Shown here piece after piece: positions 1 through 8,310 of a DNA stretch of 64,000 bases. The notes under the pieces were generated by a model. The model searched no databases, was not told the DNA's origin, and saw only the letters and a program-made list of their open reading frames with translations. The translations under genes and the position numbers were made by a program. Origin of the DNA: Desulfovibrio sp. G11 (GTDB taxonomy: Bacteria; Desulfobacterota; Desulfovibrionia; Desulfovibrionales; Desulfovibrionaceae); contig NZ_LT984798.1 of the NCBI RefSeq assembly GCF_900243745.1, positions 2,040,501-2,104,500 on the forward strand. Direction: 5' to 3'. Positions within the stretch are counted from its first letter, which is position 1. Every line of letters starts with the position of its first letter.

Positions 1-531
1 GCCTGCGCTGAAAAGGCTATGGAATTTATCAACCGCTACCTGCGTCGCGCTGTGGCCAACGGTCAGGACAAAGAAGCCCGCGAAGGCATGTGCTATGCCC
101 AGTATCTGGCTGGTATGGCCTTCAACAACGCGAGCCTCGGTCATGTGCATGCCATGGCGCACCAGCTGGGCGGCTTTTATGACCTGCCGCATGGCGAATG
201 CAATGCCATTCTGCTGCCCCACGTTTGCGAGTATAACCGCATGGCGACCCGCCGCCGCTTCGGCCGCATTGCCCGCCTGCTTGGTGAAATCACCGACGGG
301 CTGAGCGCCGACGAAGCTTCTAAAAAGGCCATTGCCGCCATCAATACCCTGTCTTCTGATGTGGGCATTCCCGAGGGACTCAAGGCTCTTGGCAAAAAGT
401 ATGGCAAGGATGTGAAAGAAGCGGACATTCCCACTATGACCGCCAATGCCCAGAAAGACGCCTGTGGCCTTACCAATCCTCGCACCATGACTGATGCCGC
501 AGTGGCTGCCATTTACAAGGCTGCCATGTAG
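1..531 (+). CDS. Iron-containing alcohol dehydrogenase, C-terminal part (5' end cut by window)
   Basis: The reading frame is open from base 1, so only the C-terminal ~176 residues are visible. The stretch GHVHAMAHQLGGFYDLPHG carries the spaced histidines that bind the catalytic iron in the group III (Fe-ADH) family, and the following all-helical region (NAILLPHVCEYN onward) fits the family's C-terminal domain. Members reduce aldehydes or oxidise alcohols with NAD(P)H; the substrate cannot be told from this part. In sulfate reducers such enzymes commonly feed ethanol oxidation. A strong terminator follows 47 bases after the stop, so this is the end of its transcript. Confidence 0.93.
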   Translation, partial: ACAEKAMEFINRYLRRAVANGQDKEAREGMCYAQYLAGMAFNNASLGHVHAMAHQLGGFYDLPHGECNAILLPHVCEYNRMATRRRFGRIARLLGEITDGLSADEASKKAIAAINTLSSDVGIPEGLKALGKKYGKDVKEADIPTMTANAQKDACGLTNPRTMTDAAVAAIYKAAM

Positions 532-577
532 GTTTTTGACAGTGCCTTGCGGTCCCGCCCTGGCGGGACCGCAGAAA

Positions 578-618
578 ACACAAAAGGGCCGCCCGGCATA
601 TGGGCGGCCCTTTTGTGT
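578..618 (+). terminator. Rho-independent terminator after the alcohol dehydrogenase
   Basis: A perfect 17-bp stem (ACACAAAAGGGCCGCCC with its complement) and a 7-base loop end in TTTTGTGT. A smaller GC hairpin (551-570, GGTCCCGCC/GGCGGGACC) precedes it. The A-rich left arm would let it work on both strands. The rest of the gap up to 862 shows no gene. Confidence 0.88.
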
Positions 619-862
619 GGCAATATCATGCGCTTTTGCAGCAGCCTGCTTTTACAGATGCAGAGCGGATCCAATCAGGGCCAGCGGACTCTGAAGCATT
701 TGCAACGGCATGCTGCGTCCACTACGGCATGCGCGCGCAAACACAGCACTGCTGCCTTCGTCAGCATGTCCTTCGGGCAACGGGTTTCATTACGCCATAG
801 TAGCGCGCGTCTGTTGCGCAGCAGTCAGGGCAGCTTCAAAGGCAAGCGTACCCTGCAATCCC

Positions 863-1741
863 TTAAATAAGCTGTAATCCGCGCAGCACGCCTGCGAGTT
901 TTTCTTTGGCTGCCGCGCTCATGGGGCAGAGCGGCAGGCGCAACCCGGCTTCCATTTTGCCCATAAGGCTCAGGGCCGTTTTGGCCGGAATGGGATTGCT
1001 CTCAAAGAACATGGCTTCATGCAGGGGGAAAAGTTCGTGATGGATGCGCGCGGCTTCGGCCACATCGCCCTTATTAAAGGCGTTGCACATGGCGGCCATG
1101 CGGCCAGGCACGATATTGGACGTAACGGAGATGACCCCTTTGCCGCCCAGCGCCATAAGCGGCAGGGCAGTGAAGTCGTCGCCGGAAAGCACGCTGAAGC
1201 CCGCAGGACAGCTCGACAGGGTTTTGCTGCCCTGGGCCATGTCGCCGGTAGCTTCCTTGACGCCTACAATGTGTGAAAATTCTTTGGCCAGGCGGGCCAG
1301 GGTTTCGGGCAGCAGGTTGCAGCCCGTGCGGCCAGGCACATTGTAGGGAACAAGAGGCATTTCCACGGCTTCGGCTATGGCCTTGTAATGGCGATACAGG
1401 CCTTCCTGCGTGGGTTTGTTGTAGTAGGGGGTGATAAGCAGGGCCCCGTTTGCCCCGGCTTTCTGGGCAAAGCGGGTCAGGCGCACGGCCTCTGCCGTGT
1501 TGTTGGACCCGGCCCCGGCCAGCACGGGTACGCGGCCCCTGGCCTGATCAATGCAGATTTCAATAACCCTTTCGTGCTCTTCGTGGCTGAGCGTGGCGGA
1601 TTCACCGGTGGTGCCGCAGGGTACCAGGCCGTGGATGCCTTCCGTAATCTGAAATTCGATGAAATTCCGGTAGGCTTCCTCGTCCAGGGCCTCATCCTTG
1701 AACGGGGTGACTAGCGCTGTCAGTGCACCTGAAAACAGCAT
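863..1741 (-). CDS. dapA: 4-hydroxy-tetrahydrodipicolinate synthase
   Basis: Catalyses condensation of pyruvate with aspartate semialdehyde, the first committed step to diaminopimelate and lysine. The 292-aa length is typical. Key residues are visible: Thr44/Thr45 in CGTTGE, Tyr133 and Arg138 in PYNVPGRTG, and the Schiff-base Lys162 in GVKEATGD; YYNKPTQEG is the family signature. The ATG at 1741 has an AAGGAG site at proper distance. It lies 115 bases downstream of hup on the same strand; a GC hairpin abuts its ribosome binding site (1754-1770). Confidence 0.97.
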   Translation of the reverse strand: MLFSGALTALVTPFKDEALDEEAYRNFIEFQITEGIHGLVPCGTTGESATLSHEEHERVIEICIDQARGRVPVLAGAGSNNTAEAVRLTRFAQKAGANGALLITPYYNKPTQEGLYRHYKAIAEAVEMPLVPYNVPGRTGCNLLPETLARLAKEFSHIVGVKEATGDMAQGSKTLSSCPAGFSVLSGDDFTALPLMALGGKGVISVTSNIVPGRMAAMCNAFNKGDVAEAARIHHELFPLHEAMFFESNPIPAKTALSLMGKMEAGLRLPLCPMSAAAKEKLAGVLRGLQLI

Positions 1742-1753
1742 GACAAACTCCTT

Positions 1754-1770
1754 GGCGCGCTCTGCGCGCC
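1754..1770 (-). promoter_or_regulatory. GC hairpin directly upstream of the dapA ribosome binding site
   Basis: The arms GGCGCGC and GCGCGCC are separated by three bases and end about two bases before AAGGAG of dapA. Such a hairpin could separate hup and dapA transcripts or tune dapA translation. There is no U-tract, so it is not a standard terminator. Function is inference. Confidence 0.35.
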
Positions 1771-1856
1771 CATGGATGGCCGAGCACCGAGAACTGAAGG
1801 CAGGCCTTCACGTGGTTCGGCTCAGGTGGCGGCAAGGCCGCGTTATGCAACAATGC

Positions 1857-2132
1857 CTATTGATTGATGAATTCTTTCAGTTCCTTGCCAGCGCGGAAGA
1901 AGGGCAGACGTTTCGAGGCCACGGTGACGCTTTCACCGGTTTTGGGGTTGCGGCCCGCGTAGCCTTCGTACTCTTTGATTTTGAAGCTGCCGAAACCGCG
2001 TATTTCGATACGCTCGCCGGCAAGAAGGGACTGTTTCATGGCGTCAAAAAAGGTGTTGACCACCATTGACGCATCATCAAAGGGAATGTTGGTTTCGTCG
2101 GCCAGCGCCTTGATAAGTTCGCTCTTGTTCAT
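1857..2132 (-). CDS. hup: HU family DNA-binding protein
   Basis: A 91-aa histone-like protein that bends and compacts DNA. It starts MNKSELIKALA and carries the HU/IHF signature region GFGSFKIKEYEGYAGRNPKTG, whose arm (residues ~55-75) enters the minor groove; the tail is GKELKEFINQ. I chose the ATG at 2132 because GGAGG lies just upstream and the protein then has the standard HU length; the frame stays open 47 codons further up but that extension has no family match. A possible -35 box TTGACA lies at 2243-2248 on this strand with a poor -10. Confidence 0.96.
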   Translation of the reverse strand: MNKSELIKALADETNIPFDDASMVVNTFFDAMKQSLLAGERIEIRGFGSFKIKEYEGYAGRNPKTGESVTVASKRLPFFRAGKELKEFINQ

Positions 2133-2362
2133 CACGCCTCCGTGACTGCGTTTGTTGCCCGCAAAGGCATTCTGCCTGAAACAGCGTTGCTCGTCCACTA
2201 TCTTGAAGATATTGCTGGCGATTCTGCCGTGTCGCCTCGCGCTGTCAAAGTGCTTTGCTGCCTGAATGCCCAAGGGCTAACGATAGGCATCTAGTATTAA
2301 TGCATCTCTATACCTTTTATGCAACAAGGTAAACAGTCCGCGTGGTTTTTAGGCCGTCTTCT

Positions 2363-3175
2363 TCATCCTTTTGCGGATATGGACTGCAGCACCTTTCTGG
2401 GGGCCAGCCAGTCGGCCATGCCAAGACGCAGCCTTTGCAGGCGTGCGGCCAGATTTTGTATGTCCTGGGCCGCAGGGCTGCCGGGGGCGATGCGCATAAG
2501 CGGCTGCTGGCGGCACACGGCTTCGGGAACTTTCTTGTCATCGCGGATATGCCCGAGCAGTACCGGCTCGATGTGCAGAAAATGGCGGCAGGCTCCGTAC
2601 AGTTTGTCAAACGAGGCTTTGGCCTCGCTGGCAGAAGCCACCTGGTTGACGATCACCATAAAGTCCTGCAGGCCGTAGCGGGCATTAAGAACCTTGATGA
2701 GGGCGTAACTGTCTGTGAGCGATGTGGGTTCGGGAGTGATGACAACAATGCGCATGGCCGCCAGGGCGGCAAAGGTCTGTACCGTGCCGGAAATGCCCGC
2801 GCCCACGTCCATAAAAACAAAGTCGTACTTGTCCAGCTCCGGTTCAAGGCGGTCCAGCAGCATGTTGCGCATGTCGGGCTGAAGCTCGGTAAGCTCCGGC
2901 ACGCCGGAGGCGGCGGGCAGTACGTCGAAACCCTGTGTTTCGACATGGTACAGCACATCGCCTATGCCGGCTTCGCCAAGCAGGGTATTCTGCAGGTTGC
3001 CTTCAGGGGTGATGCCCAGCAGAACATCAAGGTTGGCGAGGCCCAGATCACAGTCCATCAGCAGGTTTTTAAAACCCATCTGGTACAGGGCGCAGGCCAT
3101 ATTGAGCGTTATGTTGGTCTTGCCGACTCCGCCCTTGCCGCTCAGCAGGGCCACGCTCAGGGTTTTATTTGCCAT
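2363..3175 (-). CDS. FlhG/MinD-type P-loop ATPase (ParA superfamily)
   Basis: 270 aa. The deviant Walker A motif GKGGVGKT (residues ~13-20), the LLMDCDLGLANLDVLLG stretch, and DVGAGISGTVQTF followed by TPEPTSLTDSYALIK match the FlhG/FleN/YlxH branch of MinD ATPases, which set flagellar number and position. It may instead be a paralogue acting on another polar machine, since no flagellar gene is nearby. Its ATG overlaps the stop of the upstream degenerate GGDEF gene by one base (TGATG), implying coupled translation. The frame is open further upstream but that is an out-of-frame read of the neighbour. Confidence 0.88.
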   Translation of the reverse strand: MANKTLSVALLSGKGGVGKTNITLNMACALYQMGFKNLLMDCDLGLANLDVLLGITPEGNLQNTLLGEAGIGDVLYHVETQGFDVLPAASGVPELTELQPDMRNMLLDRLEPELDKYDFVFMDVGAGISGTVQTFAALAAMRIVVITPEPTSLTDSYALIKVLNARYGLQDFMVIVNQVASASEAKASFDKLYGACRHFLHIEPVLLGHIRDDKKVPEAVCRQQPLMRIAPGSPAAQDIQNLAARLQRLRLGMADWLAPRKVLQSISAKG

Positions 3176-4014
3176 CAGTTGTTTCTCCCGAAAAAAAGAA
3201 AGCGTTTTTCGCTGGAATGTACCAGACTTGCGCACTCTTCCAGGCTGGTGCTGTCTGCAAGGCAGATCCGGCCGGAATTTTGCTGCTGTGTTTGCAGCAG
3301 TGCATCCTGCAGGGCGCTGCGCGCCTTTGCCAGCAGTGCTTCGGCGGTAATGGCCGCGCCGGAATCGGCACAGGCGATGCCAAGTGCGCAGGCGGGCGGG
3401 GCAGTGTCCGGCTTGCCGCAGCGCAGCATGGCTTGCTGCAGAAAGGTTTTTTGTATGGCGCTGGACAGCAGGCGCGCTCTGAGCGCACCCACGCCGGGGA
3501 GCAGCAGGGCGTAGCTGCCACAGGGCAGGTGCCCCAGGCTGTCGCAGGCTTCGCTGTGCTCCCGCAGGCTGGCAGCCAGGGCCGCGTCCATCAGGGCGGT
3601 CATGTTCGGCTCGTGCTGTGGAGCCATTACATCCCGCTGGGGCAAGGCGGCGCATATGAGGCTGAGTTCGCTGCCGGAGCGCGCACCGCGCAGCATCTCG
3701 CGCCGGATCTGCTCCAGCAGAAGCCCGGCCACCAGGGCATCGTCGGCAGGCGGGGAGCCGCCGCAGGCGTCCATATGGGCGAGGTCTGGCGGGGTGTCTG
3801 GCCCTGCGGGCCATACATACCAGCGCCCCTTGGCGTGATCGCGGCAGAAATGCCGCCAGCGCTCCAGGTTGAAGTCGGGCAAAAGGCGGGCCACCAGCAC
3901 CCCGCCCCGGCCCGGGCCGTCAGCTTTGCGCGGGGAGTCCGCATCGGGGGCGCTGGTCTGGCTCAGGGCCAGCATTTCGCGCGCAAGGGCTTCAAACTCA
4001 GCGTTGCTGCTCAT
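3175..4014 (-). CDS. Degenerate GGDEF-like protein, unknown function
   Basis: 279 aa, cytoplasmic, no membrane segment. Residues ~155-245 read like a GGDEF fold: SLGHLPCGSYALLLPG occupies the place of the RxGGDEFxxLLPG active site, and ALGIACADSG...AEALLAKARSALQDA matches the domain's last strand and helix. The catalytic Gly-Gly-Asp/Glu-Glu-Phe residues are replaced by PCGSY, so diguanylate cyclase activity is unlikely; a binding or scaffold role is inferred. The N-terminal ~130 residues are not recognised. The start at 4014 overlaps the prfB end by 17 bases and the stop overlaps the FlhG-like ATPase start, so the three genes look co-translated. Confidence 0.72.
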   Translation of the reverse strand: MSSNAEFEALAREMLALSQTSAPDADSPRKADGPGRGGVLVARLLPDFNLERWRHFCRDHAKGRWYVWPAGPDTPPDLAHMDACGGSPPADDALVAGLLLEQIRREMLRGARSGSELSLICAALPQRDVMAPQHEPNMTALMDAALAASLREHSEACDSLGHLPCGSYALLLPGVGALRARLLSSAIQKTFLQQAMLRCGKPDTAPPACALGIACADSGAAITAEALLAKARSALQDALLQTQQQNSGRICLADSTSLEECASLVHSSEKRFLFFGRNN

Positions 4015-5111
4015 GGCGGTGCAAAAGGTAGTCGTGCTGGAAGGCGTCAATCTGCCCGTCCAGAACCGCATCGACATCTCCGACCTCTGTACCTGTGCGG
4101 TGATCCTTGACCAGGCGATAGGGCTGAAGGGTGTAGGTGCGTATCTGGCTGCCGAAAGCAATGGCGTCCTTGCCGGCGTACTGGGCCTGGCGCGCGGCTT
4201 CGCGTTTTTCAAGTTCCATGTTGTAGAGGCGGGCGCGCAGGACGCGCAAGGCAGTTTCCTTGTTGTGGTGCTGCGATTTTTCGTTCTGGCACTGGGCGGA
4301 TATGCCCGAGGGAATATGGGTTATGCGCACGGCAGAGCTTGTGGTGTTGACACTCTGGCCTCCGGGACCGCTGGAGCGGAAAATATCCACTCGCAGGTCG
4401 GCTTCCTTGAGGTCCAGTTCAATATCGTCACCAGCGTCGGGGATAACATCCACCGAAGCAAAAGATGTATGCCTGCGGCCGGAGGAGTCGAAGGGCGAAA
4501 TGCGGATGAGGCGGTGGATGCCGCGCTCGCTCTTGAGAAAGCCGAAAGCATGCGGCCCGCCCACGCGCAGGGTAACGCTTTTCACGCCGGCCTCGTCGCC
4601 GGGCAGAAAGTCAAGCTCTTCAACCTTGTAGTCATGATCGGCAGCCCAGCGGGTATACATGCGCAGCAGCATTTCTGCCCAGTCCTGAGACTCTGTGCCG
4701 CCCGCGCCGGGATGGATTTCAAGTATGGCGTCCTGGCTGTCTTCTTCTGCGGAAAGCAGCATCACAAGTTCTGTTTCGTCCAGCAGGGCGGCCAGATCCT
4801 TCTGCTGCTGCGCCAGGGATTCCAGCGCTTCAGGATCTTCACTTTCCGCTGCCAGAGCCAGCCACTCGTTCATATCGTCGTGGCAGGTTTTGAGCTTGTT
4901 CAGGCGGGCCACCTCATCTTCGAGGCGGCGTTTTTCCTGAAGCAGGGGCGTGAGCGCTTCGGGTTTGTCCCATGCGCCGGGACGTGAAATTTCTGTTTCA
5001 ATGGCCTGCAACCGTTTTTCGCTGGCCGCCACGTCAAAGACGCCCCCAGAGGGAGGCAAAACGTTGGGCAAGAGGAGGGCAGGCGGCGCGAAGGTCGGTG
5101 AGTTGCAACAT
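3998..5111 (-). CDS. prfB: Peptide chain release factor 2, with +1 programmed frameshift
   Basis: RF2 reads UGA and UAA. The tripeptide SPF (in ISPFDSSG) gives stop-codon specificity and GGQ (SGPGGQSVN) triggers hydrolysis. The gene is split over two frames: a 25-codon first frame starts with ATG at 5111 (MLQLTDLRAACP...) and ends CTT TGA at 5039-5034. Slipping +1 there enters the main frame at FDVAASEKRL and gives a 370-aa protein, the usual RF2 length. The in-frame ATG at 5071 lacks this leader and is rejected as the start. It lies 99 bases below lnt and overlaps the next gene by 17 bases. Autoregulation by RF2 level follows from the known mechanism. Confidence 0.95.
5033..5047 (-). promoter_or_regulatory. 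RF2 programmed frameshift site
   Basis: On the minus strand the sequence is GGGGG-CGT-CTT-TGA-C. The internal Shine-Dalgarno-like G-run is three bases from CTT, the same spacing as the well-studied E. coli prfB site, and CTTTGAC is the canonical slip. When RF2 is scarce the ribosome pauses at UGA and shifts +1. Confidence 0.93.
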
Positions 5112-5210
5112 GGTGGATCTGTGGGTTGAAGGTGGCCCGGCGTTTTTGCCGGAAAAGCCGCTATGCGGCTGCACGTTATATAACAAATATGAAAAGGCGC
5201 GTGAGCTGTG

Positions 5211-6869
5211 TCAGACGCGGGTGCGGCGGCGGATACTGCCGCCGGGACCCCATAAAACCAGACCGGTCAGCAGCGCTGTGGCTGCGGGCAGGGGCCAGGG
5301 CCACAGGCGGTGGTACAGGCTCGGCCTGCTTTCAAGGGCGGCCCGGCCCCAGATGGCCTGCTCCCTGAACTGGTCGCCGCGCATGACCAGACGGCCCCGG
5401 CTGTCTACCACTACGGAGATGCCGGTATTGGTGCCGCGCAGAATCCAGCGGTTCTGTTCAAGAGCACGCAGAACCGTAAGGTACAGATGCTGCCGCGCTG
5501 CGGGAGTCGCGCCGAACCAGCCGTCATTGCTGATGTCCACCAGAATGTTGGCTCCGTCCTGTACGCGCGCCTGGGCCAGCCAGGGAAATATACCTTCATA
5601 GCAAATGAGCATGCCCAGGGCAAGATTGCCGTAGCGCAGGGGCGCGATGGCCGTGCCGGTCTCGTAGACCCCCACGCCTTGCAGCAGCGCCTCCAGAAAG
5701 CCCCAGTTGAGCCATTCCGGCAGGTATTCCCCAAAGGGAACCAGATGCTCCTTGTCGTAGTGGGCGGCTGCTTCGCCGGAGGGCGGCGTGAGCAGAAAGG
5801 CACGGTTGAAGACAGCCGGTTTTTTTTTGTCCGGCAGCCGTTCCACGCCGGGCGCACCTAAAAGCAGGGGGCAGCCCGTGATCGCAGGCAGTTGCCGGAC
5901 CCGCGGCGAGTGCAGCTGGTTGGTTTCGAAAAAGAAAGGCAGGGCCGTTTCCGGCCAGATGATCAAGGGCCTTTCGTCAGGTTTCTGCGCCAGCGCGTCG
6001 TAGGTAAGTTTCAGATACAGGTCAACGGTCTGCCGCTGGAAGGCGGGCAACCATTTCTGGTTCTGGTCCACATTGCCTTCGACAAACAGGGCCAGCACAC
6101 TTTGCGGGCCGCCAGGATCGCTGGTAAGCGGCTGGCGGTGCATACGCAGCGCTCCGTAGCCGAGCAGCAGGGCAGCCATGAGCAGGCCTGATGCCAGGCA
6201 TGCGGGCCGCCAGGGCATGCGGCAGTTGTGGGCCGCCTTGCCGTTTTGACGCATGTTTTTTTCCGCTGCGGGCGCGGTCTGTGTAGGGTGCGGCAGCAAG
6301 GCAAGCCCGCACCACAGGGCGATGGTGGTCCACAGCCCGGCGAGGGCGTAGGACCCGATGGCGTCTGCCCCCTGAACCAGCAAGGGCCATGCCGCCAGAG
6401 CGCCCGAAAGCTCCAGCCAGGGAAAGCCCAGCACCAGCGCGTACACAGCTTCGAGCACATACCACAACAGCCCCAGCATCACGGCCCATAGCCAGGGCGG
6501 ACGGTGGCGCAGCAGATGCGCTGCCACTGAAAAAAAGCCTCCTGCGCTGGAAATGCAGGCCGCAATAAGCAGGGCGCAGGGAACAGCCAGCAGCCAGGGC
6601 AGGCCGCCCACATTATGCACAGGCAGACTGAGCCAGTAAAGGGCGGCTATGCTTCCGGCCAGGCTTGTGAGCCAGCCGTAGCGCATGGCGGCGCCGCGCG
6701 TGGCGGCGTGCAGCCCCAGCCAGGCCAGGGCCAGCGGCCACAGCAGGACCAGGGGCGGTATGCCGGCAAGGTCATTGGGAAAACCGAGCCACAGTCCCAA
6801 GGCCCCCGCAAGGGCCACGGGCAAGATGCGTCCCCCGGGCCGAGATGCAGCCGACGGAAAAAAGGTCAT
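5211..6869 (-). CDS. lnt: Apolipoprotein N-acyltransferase
   Basis: Inner-membrane enzyme that adds the third acyl chain to the N-terminal cysteine of lipoproteins. 552 aa, with hydrophobic segments over the first ~240 residues and a nitrilase-type domain after ~255. The catalytic triad is intact: Glu307 (WPETALPFF), Lys373 (YDKEHLVPFGEYLP) and Cys423 (LICYEGIFP), spaced as in the E. coli enzyme. The start overlaps the stop of the corC-like gene by four bases (ATGA), the usual corC-lnt pairing. Confidence 0.95.
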   Translation of the reverse strand: MTFFPSAASRPGGRILPVALAGALGLWLGFPNDLAGIPPLVLLWPLALAWLGLHAATRGAAMRYGWLTSLAGSIAALYWLSLPVHNVGGLPWLLAVPCALLIAACISSAGGFFSVAAHLLRHRPPWLWAVMLGLLWYVLEAVYALVLGFPWLELSGALAAWPLLVQGADAIGSYALAGLWTTIALWCGLALLPHPTQTAPAAEKNMRQNGKAAHNCRMPWRPACLASGLLMAALLLGYGALRMHRQPLTSDPGGPQSVLALFVEGNVDQNQKWLPAFQRQTVDLYLKLTYDALAQKPDERPLIIWPETALPFFFETNQLHSPRVRQLPAITGCPLLLGAPGVERLPDKKKPAVFNRAFLLTPPSGEAAAHYDKEHLVPFGEYLPEWLNWGFLEALLQGVGVYETGTAIAPLRYGNLALGMLICYEGIFPWLAQARVQDGANILVDISNDGWFGATPAARQHLYLTVLRALEQNRWILRGTNTGISVVVDSRGRLVMRGDQFREQAIWGRAALESRPSLYHRLWPWPLPAATALLTGLVLWGPGGSIRRRTRV

Positions 6870-7981
6870 ACCCGTGGGGACTCCGTAGGGCGGGGCGCGT
6901 CATCTCCTGTTTCGGCCGCCGGGGGCGGCGTGCTGCGGAGGATTTCCTCGGCGGCTTGCACTGCGGCCTGGGGAGATGCCGCTGCATCGTCCAGGGGGGC
7001 GGCAGCGCCAAGGCTGCCCGGCAGTGTTTCGTAGCGCGGGGCCACGGCAGGATCGTCAGATGCCTCATCCTGCGCGGCGTCCTGTGCCGTCTCTGGCCCG
7101 GCGCCCTGTTCTCCATCCTGCTGTGCGGTATCCTGTCCGGCAGTCTGCCGGCTGGCAGCGCTGTCGGCCGGTTCCATCCGCAGACGCAGAATCAGTTTCC
7201 GGTCGGCCTCAAGCACGGTAAACGTCCAGCCGCGCAAGGTGAAGCTTTCGCCGGGGGCGGGTACATGCCCTGCCTCCATGCTGAGGTAGCCGCCGATGGT
7301 GTCTACCTCGTCCGAATCGAGGTCCACGCCCATATCTTCAAGGTCTTCAAGCAGCGCGCGGCCGGTGAGCTCGTAAATATTGTCGCCCACGGGACGTATG
7401 TCTTCTTCACGCGGGGTATCGTGTTCGTCTTCAATGTCGCCCACGATTTCTTCCAGCACGTCCTCAATGGTGATGAGACCCGAGGTTCCGCCGTACTCGT
7501 CCAGAGCAATGGCAATGTGCTGCTTGCGCGCACGGAATTCCTGAAGCAGAGTACGGATGGATTTTGTTTCGGGCACAAAGAACGGCTCGCGGATGAGGCC
7601 AGCCAGTGATGACACGTTGCCCTCGCCGTCAAGCATGCTGCGCAGCAGGTCCTTGGCATGCAGGATGCCCACGATATTGTCACGGGTTTCCTTGTAGACG
7701 GGAATGCGGGAGTGCCCGGAGCGGACAATGATGGCCGCCACCTCCGCCATGGGCATGTCATGAGGCACGCAGTCGATATCGGTGCGCGGAATCATGGTGT
7801 CCTGCACCTGGAGGTCGTTGAACCGCAAGATGCCGAGCAGCATGGATTCCTCATCGGGTTCCACCTCGCCTTCGGCGCGCGCTTCAAGAATGGCTTTTTC
7901 CAGAGATTCCTGATCATCGTGCCCGAACAGCCTGCTCAGGCGCGACCAGATGGTACTATGACCTTCCGAACCACCGTCCAA
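6866..7981 (-). CDS. CBS-domain CorC/HlyC-type protein
   Basis: 371 aa without the DUF21 membrane domain. A CBS pair spans residues ~50-180 (VQDTMIPRTDIDCVP, SGHSRIPVYKETRDNIVGILHAKDLL, DEYGGTSGLITIEDVLEEIVGDIEDE), followed by a CorC_HlyC transporter-associated domain to ~265 (ELTGRALLEDL, DTIGGYLSMEAGHVP). The last ~100 residues are Pro/Ala/Glu-rich and look disordered. The family is linked to Mg/Co efflux and membrane homeostasis; its role next to lnt is widely conserved but not understood. First gene of the run corC-lnt-prfB. Confidence 0.9.
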   Translation of the reverse strand: MDGGSEGHSTIWSRLSRLFGHDDQESLEKAILEARAEGEVEPDEESMLLGILRFNDLQVQDTMIPRTDIDCVPHDMPMAEVAAIIVRSGHSRIPVYKETRDNIVGILHAKDLLRSMLDGEGNVSSLAGLIREPFFVPETKSIRTLLQEFRARKQHIAIALDEYGGTSGLITIEDVLEEIVGDIEDEHDTPREEDIRPVGDNIYELTGRALLEDLEDMGVDLDSDEVDTIGGYLSMEAGHVPAPGESFTLRGWTFTVLEADRKLILRLRMEPADSAASRQTAGQDTAQQDGEQGAGPETAQDAAQDEASDDPAVAPRYETLPGSLGAAAPLDDAAASPQAAVQAAEEILRSTPPPAAETGDDAPRPTESPRV

Positions 7982-8310
7982 TGTAGTCTCCTTGGTTGGG
8001 AATGGGACCGGGCCGCACTATGCGCCCCGTGGGCCATGTTCGCCGCGCGGCATGCCGCGCCTGCGGATGCTTCTGGCGGTTTTGCCGCGGCTTTGCCCGA
8101 TGGCGGCAAATTCTGTCCCCGGTGCGGCCGTGCTTTGCGGCCTGCACTCGGTTGTAGTTCTTTTGCTCAACGGCGGCTTCAGCAGGGCGTTTATGTGGTC
8201 TGCTGTAGCCATAACACCGCAACTGCGCAAGATTTGTGCGCCGTTCACGATGATGCCGTACTTTACGGCCCGAAAAAACTCTTCAGGGGCCGCCGCTTCG
8301 GAACCGGCCG
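7982..8310. other. 329-base gap without a recognised gene
   Basis: It lies downstream of the PilZ gene and upstream of corC, both on the minus strand, so it should hold a terminator for the first and the promoter of the second. I see no clear U-tailed hairpin. Open frames of about 90-110 codons cross it on both strands but match nothing I know. Confidence 0.4.

Noticed and set aside
3998..5071. prfB starting at the in-frame ATG at 5071
   Set aside because: The upstream frame with CTT TGA C and G-run gives the full RF2 N-terminus; the 5071 start would drop it.
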